Source: Arthrobacter rhizosphaerae
GTDB taxonomy: Bacteria; Actinomycetota; Actinomycetes; Actinomycetales; Micrococcaceae
Length of the DNA: 64,000 nt
Assembly (NCBI RefSeq): GCF_023062595.1
Contig: NZ_JALLAN010000018.1
Coordinates: 1 to 64,000, forward strand
Direction: 5' to 3'
Positions 18,139 through 26,005 of this stretch are shown one piece after another. The notes beneath the pieces were generated by a model, which saw only the letters and a list, made by a program, of their open reading frames with translations, searched no databases and was not told where the DNA came from. Each line of letters starts with the position of its first letter. Positions within the stretch are counted from its first letter, which is position 1. Both the position numbers and the translations under genes were made by a program.

Positions 18139-19896
18139 ATGACGATCCAAATGGAACCGGCAAACGAATCTTCAACAGGCTCTGAGGACAACGGTGAACT
18201 GGAGGCGGGCAGGGACTGGTTCCACGGCGCCGTCGTTTATCAGATCTATCCCCGTAGCTTCGCTGATTCCAACGGAGACGGGATTGGCGATCTGCGCGGC
18301 ATCATCAGCAAACTGGATTACCTGCACACGCTGGGGGTCGACGTCGTCTGGCTCTCCCCCATCTACGCCTCGCCGCAGGACGATAACGGCTACGACATCA
18401 GCGACTACCGCAGCGTTGACCCCATTTTCGGTACCCTTGACGAGCTTCAGGAACTGAGCGAGGGACTCCATAAGAGGGGCATGAAGCTGGTCATGGACCT
18501 CGTGGTGAACCACACCTCGGACGAGCACCCCTGGTTTGTGGAATCCCGCTCCTCCAGGGATAACCCGAAGCGGGACTGGTACTGGTGGCGCCAGCCGCGT
18601 GACGGCGTCGAACCCGGAACACCAGGCGCGGAACCCAACAACTGGGGGTCTGCTTTTTCAGGTCCCGCCTGGGACTACGACGACGCCACCGGCGAGTACT
18701 ACCTGCACCTGTTCGCCAAGAAGCAGCCCGACCTCAACTGGGAAAACCCGGAGGTGCGGGCGTCCGTGTACGACATGATGAACTGGTGGCTGGACCGGGG
18801 CGTGGATGGCTTCCGCATGGATGTCATTAATTTCATCTCGAAGGACACCGCGCTACCAGACGGGCCACGTGGTGACGGCAAGCTTTACGGCGACGGCAGC
18901 CCCTACTACCTGTCCGGACCGCGCATCCATGAATTCCTGCGCGAGATGCACCGGGAAGTCTTCGCCGGCCGCGACAAGCCACTGCTGACCGTGGGTGAAA
19001 TGCCCGGCGTGACGGTGGAGGACGCGGTGCTGTTCACGGACCCAGAGCGAAAAGAAGTGGACATGGTGTTCCAGTTCGAGCACGTCGCGTTGGACCAGGA
19101 GCAAGGCAACAAATGGCGTCCCAAGAAGCTGGAACTGACCGAGTTGAAGAGTTCCCTGGGCCGTTGGCAGGATGCCCTGGCCGAACGCGGGTGGAACAGC
19201 TTCTATTGGGGAAACCACGACCAGGCGCGCGCAGTCTCAAGATTTGGCGACGACGGGCAGTACCGTGAGTTGTCCGCGAAGATGCTCGCCGGCGTCCTGC
19301 ACCTCCACCGCGGCACACCATACGTGTACCAGGGCGAGGAACTGGGAATGACCAACATGACATTCGGGGCCATCAGCGATTACCGGGACATCGAGGTGCT
19401 CAACCATCACCGGGAAGCCACCACCCACTTGGGGCACACCGATGCCGAGGTCCTCGCTGCCCTGGCCCCGCTGAACCGGGACAACGCCCGCACGCCGGTC
19501 CAGTGGGATGCTACCCGGCACGGCGGGTTCACCACGGGATCCCCCTGGATCTCTGTCAACCCGAATGCCAACCACATCAACGCCGCAGCCCAGGTGGATG
19601 ATCCGGACTCGGTGTTCAGTTTCTACCAGAAGGTCATCGCGTTCCGTCATGAGGATCCGGTGATCTCCGACGGCGACTTCACCATGCTGCTGCCCGATGA
19701 CCCCCACGTCTACGCCTACCGCCGCTCGCTGCCGGGCGTTGAAATCCTGGTGTTGGCGAACTTCTCCGGCTCGGAACAAACTCCACAGGTAGATAAAAGC
19801 TGGGCCGAGGCAGAACAGGTGTTGGGTAACTACACTTCCAGGCCCGACCTGCACCTCAAGCCATGGGAACTGAAGGTTTTCCGCCGGCTCGGCTGA
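18139..19896 (+). CDS. GH13 alpha-glucosidase / oligo-1,6-glucosidase
   Basis: 585 residues, cytoplasmic. It starts at an ATG behind AGGAG. The four GH13 regions are clear: DLVVNHTSDEHPWF (region I), GFRMDVINF with nucleophile Asp228, VGEMPG with acid/base Glu287, and GNHDQ with transition-state Asp361. NWENPEVR and the QPDLNW stretch are typical of the oligo-1,6-glucosidase/alpha-glucosidase subfamily (GH13_23/30/31 type) that cleaves maltose, isomaltose or sucrose. Trehalose synthase is less likely from the length and region II. It is single, with no adjacent transporter genes. Three 20-bp repeats run across its stop codon. Confidence 0.9.
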   Translation: MTIQMEPANESSTGSEDNGELEAGRDWFHGAVVYQIYPRSFADSNGDGIGDLRGIISKLDYLHTLGVDVVWLSPIYASPQDDNGYDISDYRSVDPIFGTLDELQELSEGLHKRGMKLVMDLVVNHTSDEHPWFVESRSSRDNPKRDWYWWRQPRDGVEPGTPGAEPNNWGSAFSGPAWDYDDATGEYYLHLFAKKQPDLNWENPEVRASVYDMMNWWLDRGVDGFRMDVINFISKDTALPDGPRGDGKLYGDGSPYYLSGPRIHEFLREMHREVFAGRDKPLLTVGEMPGVTVEDAVLFTDPERKEVDMVFQFEHVALDQEQGNKWRPKKLELTELKSSLGRWQDALAERGWNSFYWGNHDQARAVSRFGDDGQYRELSAKMLAGVLHLHRGTPYVYQGEELGMTNMTFGAISDYRDIEVLNHHREATTHLGHTDAEVLAALAPLNRDNARTPVQWDATRHGGFTTGSPWISVNPNANHINAAAQVDDPDSVFSFYQKVIAFRHEDPVISDGDFTMLLPDDPHVYAYRRSLPGVEILVLANFSGSEQTPQVDKSWAEAEQVLGNYTSRPDLHLKPWELKVFRRLG

Positions 19897-19950
19897 GTTC
19901 TCTGGGGCACCGCCGAGTTCTCTGGAGCCTGGCTGAGTTCCCTGGGTGGC
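19891..19950 (+). repeat. Three 20-bp direct repeats across the GH13 stop codon
   Basis: Units at 19891-19910, 19911-19930 and 19931-19950 share the core GAGTTCTCTGG or GAGTTCCCTGG. The stop codon TGA lies inside the first unit, so the protein end is encoded by the repeat. Confidence 0.75.
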
Positions 19951-20046
19951 TTGTTCTTTAGAGCTGGCCTGTTATTCGGCATGGTCCGGACGTATCCTGA
20001 TGTCGCCGTCCAACAATCGGAACCGAGCCACCATTGAGGGGGCACC

Positions 20047-20241
20047 ATGACTATCCCACCTACCCGCGAACCTGATCCCTTCCCGCCGGAACCTGGCCCC
20101 CATCCGGGATCGCCCGATCCCACCAACCCGTTCCCGCCGGAACCGACTCCTTCACCGGAACCGAATCCGCCAACTCCCGGGCCTCTGCCCATCCCGGATC
20201 CGGGGCCTGTTCCGCCAAATCCGGACCCCACAAGGTTCTAG
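20047..20241 (+). CDS. Small proline-rich protein
   Basis: 64 residues, about 40% proline, rich in Pro-Glu and Pro-Asp pairs (EPDPFPPEPGPHPG), with no membrane segment or signal peptide. The ATG follows AGGGGGCACC, and a strong hairpin terminator starts 44 bases after the stop, so it has a complete small-gene layout. The opposite strand also shows a glycine-rich open frame, as any repetitive GC-rich sequence would, but it has no terminator. Likely an unstructured acidic polypeptide; function unknown. Possibly spurious. Confidence 0.5.
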   Translation: MTIPPTREPDPFPPEPGPHPGSPDPTNPFPPEPTPSPEPNPPTPGPLPIPDPGPVPPNPDPTRF

Positions 20242-20284
20242 GGGCTAACGCCGGTTTTCAAGGGGCAGCACCCCCATTCGACAG

Positions 20285-20321
20285 GACAGCCCGCCAGTGC
20301 TTGGAGCATTGGCGGGCTGTC
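20285..20321. terminator. Bidirectional hairpin terminator
   Basis: Perfect 12-bp stem GACAGCCCGCCA/TGGCGGGCTGTC with a 13-base loop, between the + strand proline-rich gene and the minus-strand ammonium transporter gene, which converge here. Confidence 0.75.
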
Positions 20322-20350
20322 GTATGTTGTGATCCTGTGGCGTCAGCTTG

Positions 20351-21643
20351 TCATGGCCGGCTGGTGGCAGATCCCAGGTTCACCGGGTCTTCGTCAGTGA
20401 GGTAAGCATCCTCAGCATGGGCAGCGAGGTCGATGCCGCGCAGTTCGTCCTCTTCGTGGATACGAAGGCCAATCGTCATGTCCAGGACCTTGGCAATAAC
20501 CCAGGTCAGGATGAACGAATATGCCAGCACTGCGCCCGTCGCCACAGCCTGGATACCCAGCTGCTGTGGCCCGCCGCCGTAGAAGAGGCCGCTGACTCCG
20601 TTGGGGGCACTGTCCGTGGCGAAGAAGCCCACCAGGAGTGTGCCGATGATGCCACCCACCAGGTGCACACCAACGACGTCGAGCGAATCATCGAAGCCGA
20701 GCCGGAACTTCCATTCAATGGCCAGTGAGCAGACTGCACCGGCAATTGCACCGATGGCAACAGCACCCAGCGGGCTCACTGCCCCACAGGCAGGGGTGAT
20801 CGCAACGAGCGCCGAGACGAGCCCGGAAGCTGCGCCCATGCTCGTGGCCGCACCCCTCCGCAACCGCTCGACCAAGGCCCAGGCGAGCAAACCTGCAGCC
20901 GCGGCGACGGCAGTGTTAAGGAAAACTACCGACGCCGATTGGCCTGCGCTCAGGGCCGAACCGGCATTGAAGCCGAACCATCCAACCCACAGCAGGCCTG
21001 CGCCGACGAGTACCAGTGGCCGGCTATGCGGCTTGGTGTGTTCCATCTTGGGCCAACCGGAACTGCGGCCAAGAACAAGGGCCAGTGCGAGGGCTGCGAC
21101 GCCGGCGTTCATGTGCACAGCCGTTCCGCCGGCAAAGTCGATAGCCTTGATCCCGCTCGCTATCCAGCCACCGGTGACTGAGCCATCCGCGGAGGTGAAG
21201 GCAAAGACCCAGTGGGCGATGGGGAAGTAGACCAGCGTGGCCCACACTCCGGCAAAGACCATCCATGCCCCGAACTTCATGCGACCGGCAGCGGCACCAG
21301 CGACCAGGGCCGTGGTGACGCAAGCAAAAAACAGCTGGAAGGCTGCGAAGAGGGCCGGCGGTATGGCGGCGTCCGGGTCCTCGACCAGCAACTTGTCCAT
21401 GCCCAGGTACTCGCTGACATCCCCGATCAGGCCAAGTCCGCCCACCGAGTTTCCGAAGGACATCGAATAACCGAAAAATGCCCACAGTACGGCCACTAGA
21501 CTCGCACCGCCGAAGCACATCATCATCATGTTCAGGATGCGGCGAGATCCCACCATGCCACCATAAAAAAGCGCCAGGGCGGGGATCATCATGCAGACCA
21601 ACGCGGAACTCGCGAGGATCCAGGCGACATCTCCAGGGTTCAT
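20351..21643 (-). CDS. amt: Ammonium transporter (Amt/MEP/Rh family)
   Basis: 430 residues with about 11 membrane segments: an ammonium/ammonia channel. Conserved stretches are LALFYGGMVGSRRILNMMMM, GGTAVHMNAG (first pore histidine), VGWFGFNAGS and GVHLVGGIIGT (second pore histidine). An in-frame ATG lies six codons upstream at 21661, but 21643 has the SD TGGAG at proper spacing and gives the usual N-terminal length. No glnK or glnD follows, so it is a lone amt, ended by the hairpin at 20285-20321. A GlnR-like element lies upstream. Confidence 0.92.
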   Translation of the reverse strand: MNPGDVAWILASSALVCMMIPALALFYGGMVGSRRILNMMMMCFGGASLVAVLWAFFGYSMSFGNSVGGLGLIGDVSEYLGMDKLLVEDPDAAIPPALFAAFQLFFACVTTALVAGAAAGRMKFGAWMVFAGVWATLVYFPIAHWVFAFTSADGSVTGGWIASGIKAIDFAGGTAVHMNAGVAALALALVLGRSSGWPKMEHTKPHSRPLVLVGAGLLWVGWFGFNAGSALSAGQSASVVFLNTAVAAAAGLLAWALVERLRRGAATSMGAASGLVSALVAITPACGAVSPLGAVAIGAIAGAVCSLAIEWKFRLGFDDSLDVVGVHLVGGIIGTLLVGFFATDSAPNGVSGLFYGGGPQQLGIQAVATGAVLAYSFILTWVIAKVLDMTIGLRIHEEDELRGIDLAAHAEDAYLTDEDPVNLGSATSRP

Positions 21644-21736
21644 TTGGGTAACTCCACTCATAGTCGGATCCGGGCAGCTTGCTGAGACCGACGCATGCCG
21701 TCACCTAACATCTTTATTCTCGGACGATGCCTTTGG

Positions 21737-21774
21737 GTTTCGCCAGCGTTTAATTCGTTGGAATGTTGGGTTAC
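21737..21774 (-). promoter_or_regulatory. GlnR-like box upstream of amt
   Basis: On the minus strand the order is GTAAC-n6-TTCCA-n6-TAAAC-n6-GAAAC. The exact 11-base period matches the actinobacterial GlnR pattern GTNAC-n6-GAAAC repeated. The outer elements match fully, the third in three of five, the second poorly. It lies about 95 bases upstream of the amt start, as expected for nitrogen-controlled activation. Confidence 0.4.
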
Positions 21775-21834
21775 CGGATGAACGGTGAACACAGCTGAGG
21801 ATGTCGGAAATCCCGCCTCCTACGGGAAAACGGA

Positions 21835-21865
21835 AGAGCCGGATCCGTTGGGCGGATCCGGCTCT
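21835..21865 (-). terminator. Terminator of the winged-helix/CBM gene
   Basis: Perfect 13-bp stem (AGAGCCGGATCCG arms, five-base loop). In minus-strand direction it is followed by TCCGTTTTCCC. It lies 33 bases after the stop codon of the gene at 21899-22840. Confidence 0.75.
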
Positions 21866-21898
21866 CAAACCCCGAATAGCAGGGCTAAGTAAAGGTGA

Positions 21899-22840
21899 TT
21901 ACGAGTAGCGGATGTCGTGGGTGCGGTGATCGTACTGGATGGTCAACGGTCCGCCGACGTGGTGCAGTTCGTGGTTCGGCCCGTCGAACGCACCAAACGC
22001 ACCGTAGTTCTCATCCCAGGAACGGTTGAGCGCGATCTTGAAGGTGTAGTAGCCGGCCGGCAGATCAGCAGAAAGCTTCCACAGCTGGTCCAGCTGATCC
22101 AACTCCAGCTGGGCCTCGTCGTACTGCGGGGCCCAGTTGTCCGGCGCGCCAAGAAGCGTGTTGAAATCACCGGCGACGGCGACTGCCTCGGGCTGGTCAA
22201 ACGTCTCCACGGCAGTTGCCGGCGCAGCGACAGCAGAAGCTGCTTCGACGTCGGGAACAACCGTTGGAGCGACGGACCCTGCCTTCTTGGCAGCAGGCTT
22301 GCGGGTCCGGACGGCCTTCGCCACCGGCTTCACAACGTCCTCGATCAGCTGAGTGGCCTTGTCCTGTACCTTGTCTGCCACCTTCGCAGCTTTCTTGGCA
22401 GCAGGCTTCTTGTCCTCGGCCTTCTTCGGCGCTGCCTTCTTCGGCGCTGCCTTCTTCGCCGCCAGGTGGGCAGGTGCCACCGTGGGAACGGGAAGGTCAG
22501 CCGGAACGGGAGTGCCGGCGTCGAGCGCTGCCCCAAACGCAGAAGCGTCCGGGAAGGCGACAGTTGCGCGCAGGCCGTCGTCGGTGATGGTCCAGCCTGA
22601 ACGGCCCTTGACCAGCCACCCTGCTTTCACGAGCTTGGCGGTCGCCGAGGTCAGCGTCTTGTGGCCCCGGGGAATGCCACCGCTCAGCAGCACTCCCTCA
22701 TGTTCGTTGAAAGGAACGCGGCCCGTTGCTTCGCCCAGCACGGCGCCGGCGTTCGCCGATTCGCCGGACCACACCCCTTCGGCTAGAACCTCAAGCACGG
22801 CTTTCAGGCGAAGGTTGGTGTTTTCAGCGGTGTTCCCCAT
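21899..22840 (-). CDS. Winged-helix / lysine-alanine-rich / carbohydrate-binding fusion protein
   Basis: 313 residues in three visible parts. Residues 1-105: an alpha/beta winged-helix-like domain ending KLVKAGWLVKGRSGWTITDDG, reminiscent of Mrr-N-type DNA-binding modules. About 120-195: a basic linker of AAPKKAAPKKAEDKKPAAKK type, like histone H1 tails, encoded by 15-bp DNA repeats. About 215-313: AVAVAGDFNTLLG, WKLSADLPAGYYTFKIALN, DGPNHELHHVGGPLTIQYD, matching the pullulanase-type X25/X45 (early-set Ig) starch-binding fold. No catalytic domain and no signal peptide, so intracellular. SD GGAG precedes the ATG. The annotation 'glycosidase' sometimes given to relatives is not supported by any catalytic motif. 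It might link glycogen to DNA or to the cytoplasm (speculation). Confidence 0.8.
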   Translation of the reverse strand: MGNTAENTNLRLKAVLEVLAEGVWSGESANAGAVLGEATGRVPFNEHEGVLLSGGIPRGHKTLTSATAKLVKAGWLVKGRSGWTITDDGLRATVAFPDASAFGAALDAGTPVPADLPVPTVAPAHLAAKKAAPKKAAPKKAEDKKPAAKKAAKVADKVQDKATQLIEDVVKPVAKAVRTRKPAAKKAGSVAPTVVPDVEAASAVAAPATAVETFDQPEAVAVAGDFNTLLGAPDNWAPQYDEAQLELDQLDQLWKLSADLPAGYYTFKIALNRSWDENYGAFGAFDGPNHELHHVGGPLTIQYDHRTHDIRYS

Positions 22841-23052
22841 GGGTCTCCTTTAGAAGCGATTGATGCACCAGCAATTTTGCCAAGGAATTATTAAATTAGC
22901 CCATTGGAAACGGTTAACTCTGTGTGTCGTGAACCACTGTGACAGCCGAAACGGGGCGTTTATCCTGTTTACCCATCAGTAACCCTTATTCTGTCGCCTC
23001 ACGGAGTCGTTGGGCGATTCGCAAGTAAAGAAGTACATAGACAGTCTGCTTA

Positions 23053-24111
23053 TCAGGCGCCCGAATAGCCCAGCTCTGCCAGTAGTTCGGCCTTCCGTTC
23101 CTCGGATGCAAACGAGGACCGGATGGAATTTGAGGCAAGGCGCACGCGGTCAAACTCGGAGAGCCCCAGCACTTCCTGCAGCTCCGTGAAATTGTCGTCC
23201 ACGTAGCCGCCAAAGTAGGCCGGATCATCCGAGTTCACGGAAACGTTCAGCCCAACCGCCAGCATCTCAGGCAGCGGGTGTTTGGCCAAAGAATCCACCG
23301 CCCTGAGCCGCACGTTCGAAAGCGGGCACACCGTCAGCGGAACCCACTCGGCCACCAGACGTTCCACCAGCGCAGGATCTTCCATACAGCGGATTCCGTG
23401 GTCGATCCGCTCCACGCCCAGAACGTCAAGGGCTTCCACAATATATTCCGGAGGGCCCTCCTCCCCGGCATGGGCAATCAGGTGAAGGCCGGCATCACGT
23501 GCCATCGCAAAGAGCCGCTCGAACTTCGCGGGCGGATTTCCCACTTCCGCTGAATCCAGTCCTATCGCCGAGATGGGCGCTTCCATAGCCAGTAGGTGCT
23601 CGAGTACAGCGAGCGCCGACTCCTCGCTCAAGTCACGCAAGAACGCAGCGATGAGCAGGGTGGAGATGCCGAATTCCTGTTCTGACGTAGCAAGGACCGA
23701 GGAGACACCCTTGACGCACGTTTCGAGGGAAATGCCGCGCGCCAGATGGGCCTGCGGATCCATCATGATTTCCGCATGCCGAACCCCCGCCTGTGCAGCC
23801 CGGGCCAGATAGGCGCGGGTCATGTCAGCGAAATCCTGTTCCGTCTGCAGCACGGACATGTTTGCGTAGTAGAGATCCAGGAACGACTGGAGATCAGTGA
23901 ACTCGTACCGCGCCCGGAGCTCGTCCAGATTCGCGTACGGCAGTTGGATTCCGTTGCGTTCGGCCAGCGCGAAAATCAGCTCCGGCTCGAGCGTCCCCTC
24001 AATGTGCAAATGCAATTCCGCCACCGGCAGCATCCCCGGAGGATTATGTTCCGGCTCGGACGTAAGGGAGTCTTCAAGCGGCAGGTCAGCGCCGTCGTCG
24101 TGCGTGGTCAT
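23053..24111 (-). CDS. Adenosine deaminase family protein, possibly adenine deaminase
   Basis: 352 residues of the metal-dependent amidohydrolase fold. Zinc ligands and active site are present: ELHLHIEGTLEPEL, AHAGEEGPPEYI, ERIDHGIRCMED and NSDDPAYFGGYVDDNF. The last motif is the SDDPAYFGGY signature typical of bacterial and fungal adenine deaminases; true adenosine deaminases usually read TDDP followed by a different stretch. I therefore favour adenine to hypoxanthine conversion, though databases will often say adenosine deaminase. The ATG at 24111 lies six bases after TATTCT, so a leaderless start fits. A second ATG (24033) lies nearer the family core. Confidence 0.85.
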   Translation of the reverse strand: MTTHDDGADLPLEDSLTSEPEHNPPGMLPVAELHLHIEGTLEPELIFALAERNGIQLPYANLDELRARYEFTDLQSFLDLYYANMSVLQTEQDFADMTRAYLARAAQAGVRHAEIMMDPQAHLARGISLETCVKGVSSVLATSEQEFGISTLLIAAFLRDLSEESALAVLEHLLAMEAPISAIGLDSAEVGNPPAKFERLFAMARDAGLHLIAHAGEEGPPEYIVEALDVLGVERIDHGIRCMEDPALVERLVAEWVPLTVCPLSNVRLRAVDSLAKHPLPEMLAVGLNVSVNSDDPAYFGGYVDDNFTELQEVLGLSEFDRVRLASNSIRSSFASEERKAELLAELGYSGA

Positions 24112-24443
24112 CTGGCAAGAATAGTCGCCCGGCGGCAAAAAAGATCCGGGGTGATGAGCTGGCTCGGGTGCCGCGCGGCGGGGAGGCTCGGCGGCGCGCG
24201 TCGGGGCTGTTCGGCGCGGGCACGACACACCTTCGTGGTTGACGATTTGGCTTCCGCAACCAGCTGTCCTAGCGTGGAAGACAGGCCCGCCAAGCGGGAC
24301 CAAGAATGCCCGGTGCTGCCACTACCAGATACTGCCCGGCCGGCAGACACCGAATACGACCTCTATTTGTCAGGGGCGGGCAGTGGCGCAACGACCTCCG
24401 GGGACGGATCGAGCGCAGGTGGCCCTCAGGAGCATCCTCACCC
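24112..24443. other. Divergent intergenic region, 332 bases
   Basis: Lies between the deaminase (minus) and the Rpf-like gene (plus). It has short GC-rich inverted repeats such as CCCGC-caa-GCGGG near 24290 and the deaminase -10 box, and AGGAG before 24444. I see no gene and no recognisable riboswitch, although rpf genes in some actinobacteria have a c-di-AMP riboswitch. Confidence 0.5.
24118..24123 (-). promoter_or_regulatory. Candidate -10 box TATTCT for a leaderless deaminase mRNA
   Basis: TANNNT hexamer six bases before the ATG at 24111; no SD is visible. Confidence 0.5.
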
Positions 24444-25103
24444 ATGAAATCATCAACTCTTACTACTGCCGCGCGCCGTGGAGTCACTGTGGCCGCCGTT
24501 TCCGTTGCGGGGCTCGCCCTATCTGCAACCGCCGCCAACGCCACAACCGCTGCTCCCACAAACACTTGGGACGCCCTTGCCCAGTGCGAGAGCGGCGGAA
24601 ACTGGAGCACAAATACGGGTAACGGCTACACCGGCGGCCTGCAGTTCAGCTCGAGCACTTGGGCTGCCTACGGAGGCACAGGGTCAGCGGCTGATGCCAG
24701 CCGCGAACAGCAGATCGCAGTAGCCGAGCAGGTCCAGGCCAGCCAGGGCTGGGGAGCCTGGCCGTCCTGCGCAGCCCAGCTCGGTTTGAGCGGGGGCGCG
24801 ACGGCGACAGCTCCGCAAAGCGTCCCGGTCCAGCAGGTTCCTGCCGAGGTTCCCGTGGAGGTGCCGGCCATAGCCGCCGTTGCCCCGGCCGAAGGTGCCC
24901 CGCTCGAATCGGCACCCCGCCATGCCGCCGCCGTTCCGCTCAGCGGCAAGACCTACACCGTTGAGAAGGGCGACACCCTGAGCAAGGTCGCCGAGAAGCT
25001 CAACATCACAGGCGGTTGGCAGACCCTTGCCGACGCCAACCTCGATACGCTCGCGGACCCTAACCTGGTCTTCGAGGGACAGGTACTGCAGCTGCCGGCG
25101 TAG
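24444..25103 (+). CDS. Resuscitation-promoting-factor-like transglycosylase with LysM domain
   Basis: 219 residues. A signal peptide ends at about residue 33 (AANA). The Rpf/transglycosylase domain runs from TWDALAQCESGGNWS (catalytic Glu49) to GAWPSCAAQLG, including the disulfide cysteines at about 48 and 107. A Pro/Val/Ala linker leads to a C-terminal LysM repeat (about 170-218: YTVEKGDTLSKVAEKLNI, ANLDTLADPNLVFEGQVL) that binds peptidoglycan. It cleaves cell-wall glycan to allow growth or resuscitation from dormancy. It ends at a strong hairpin terminator. Confidence 0.9.
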   Translation: MKSSTLTTAARRGVTVAAVSVAGLALSATAANATTAAPTNTWDALAQCESGGNWSTNTGNGYTGGLQFSSSTWAAYGGTGSAADASREQQIAVAEQVQASQGWGAWPSCAAQLGLSGGATATAPQSVPVQQVPAEVPVEVPAIAAVAPAEGAPLESAPRHAAAVPLSGKTYTVEKGDTLSKVAEKLNITGGWQTLADANLDTLADPNLVFEGQVLQLPA

Positions 25104-25138
25104 CCAGGCAAACGGGTAGTACCTCGTCCAAAAAGAGA

Positions 25139-25187
25139 AGTACGACGCCGGAGCGTCCCCCATGAGGGAACTCTCCGGCGTCGTACT
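25139..25187. terminator. Hairpin terminator after the Rpf-like gene
   Basis: 15-bp perfect stem AGTACGACGCCGGAG/CTCCGGCGTCGTACT with a 19-base loop, then gctttgg. It sits between two convergent genes and can serve both. Confidence 0.75.
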
Positions 25188-25239
25188 GCTTTGGGGATAT
25201 TTTAAAGCTTTGCCTCTGTTGGCTGCGCGGTTGTCTTGG

Positions 25240-25812
25240 CTAGGCCGCGACGGGCAGTTCCCGGACGATCTGGACTTTCCACGCGGTGTCGTCACTCGTG
25301 TCCAGCAATGCCACCGTACCCAATGCGAGATGGAGGGCGACGCGCTTGGCGGCGAGCAGCTCCAAGTAGAGCTGTTCGTTCATGCGGGAAGGAGAATCAA
25401 TGACGAACTTCACGGCGTTGCGCATTTTGCGGTAGTTATCACTTCGCTCGCGGTGCATGTGGAGCTCCAGCTCATGGCGCTGGCGGAGCTTCGGTTCATG
25501 TTTGTTCAGCCAGGAAACTGAAGCGTGGACTCCAATGACCAGGGCAAGTGAAACTCCGTAGATCCACCAGCCGGTGGAGAGCAGGAAGAGCGGGAGGTTG
25601 GCGATGGCCACAACCGCAATGATCACCCGGGCCGCCACAATACGGTTCAACGCCTGGGCTACGGAGCCGAGGGCGGCGCGGAAACCATGCTGCTCCTTGA
25701 TCGCAGCGGCGGGATCAAGGGTGAATTCGTCAAGCACCAGAATGCCGTTCGCGTCCGGGCTGAGCATCTGTCCGTACTTTGGCTGCGGTAACGCGGCTGG
25801 AGTGAGTGTCAT
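25240..25812 (-). CDS. Two-transmembrane-segment protein of unknown function
   Basis: 190 residues. Two hydrophobic segments near the middle (about 55-105: VIIAVVAIANLPLFLLSTGWWIYGVSLALVIGVHASVSWL in two adjacent spans) are followed by a charged C-terminal region. The ATG at 25812 follows GGAAG; the longer open frame upstream lacks a good start. I do not recognise a family. Confidence 0.65.
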   Translation of the reverse strand: MTLTPAALPQPKYGQMLSPDANGILVLDEFTLDPAAAIKEQHGFRAALGSVAQALNRIVAARVIIAVVAIANLPLFLLSTGWWIYGVSLALVIGVHASVSWLNKHEPKLRQRHELELHMHRERSDNYRKMRNAVKFVIDSPSRMNEQLYLELLAAKRVALHLALGTVALLDTSDDTAWKVQIVRELPVAA

Positions 25813-26005
25813 GGGAGTTCTTCCGGGCGGCGGGCGGCTGGTGGGGTTTATTAATTTTAGTCCTGCTACGGCGTGTTGTCGCTGGTGTCTCACCATATGG
25901 TCGAGTAGGCTACGCCGCGCACTTCTCAAACCATGATAAGCCATGCCTTTTTCGGGTATCCGGCGGCCATTTGGACTCTAACGGCGGCGGCTCCACACTG
26001 GAGGG

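Noticed and set aside
19830..20231. Glycine-rich minus-strand frame opposite the proline-rich gene
   Set aside because: Reverse complement of a Pro-codon repeat always gives Gly-rich frames; it also overlaps the alpha-glucosidase end.
24200..24443. Possible c-di-AMP (ydaO/yuaA) riboswitch before the Rpf-like gene
   Set aside because: I looked for the conserved GGGGGA...CCGAACCC...GACAGCTAAC-type blocks and did not find them.
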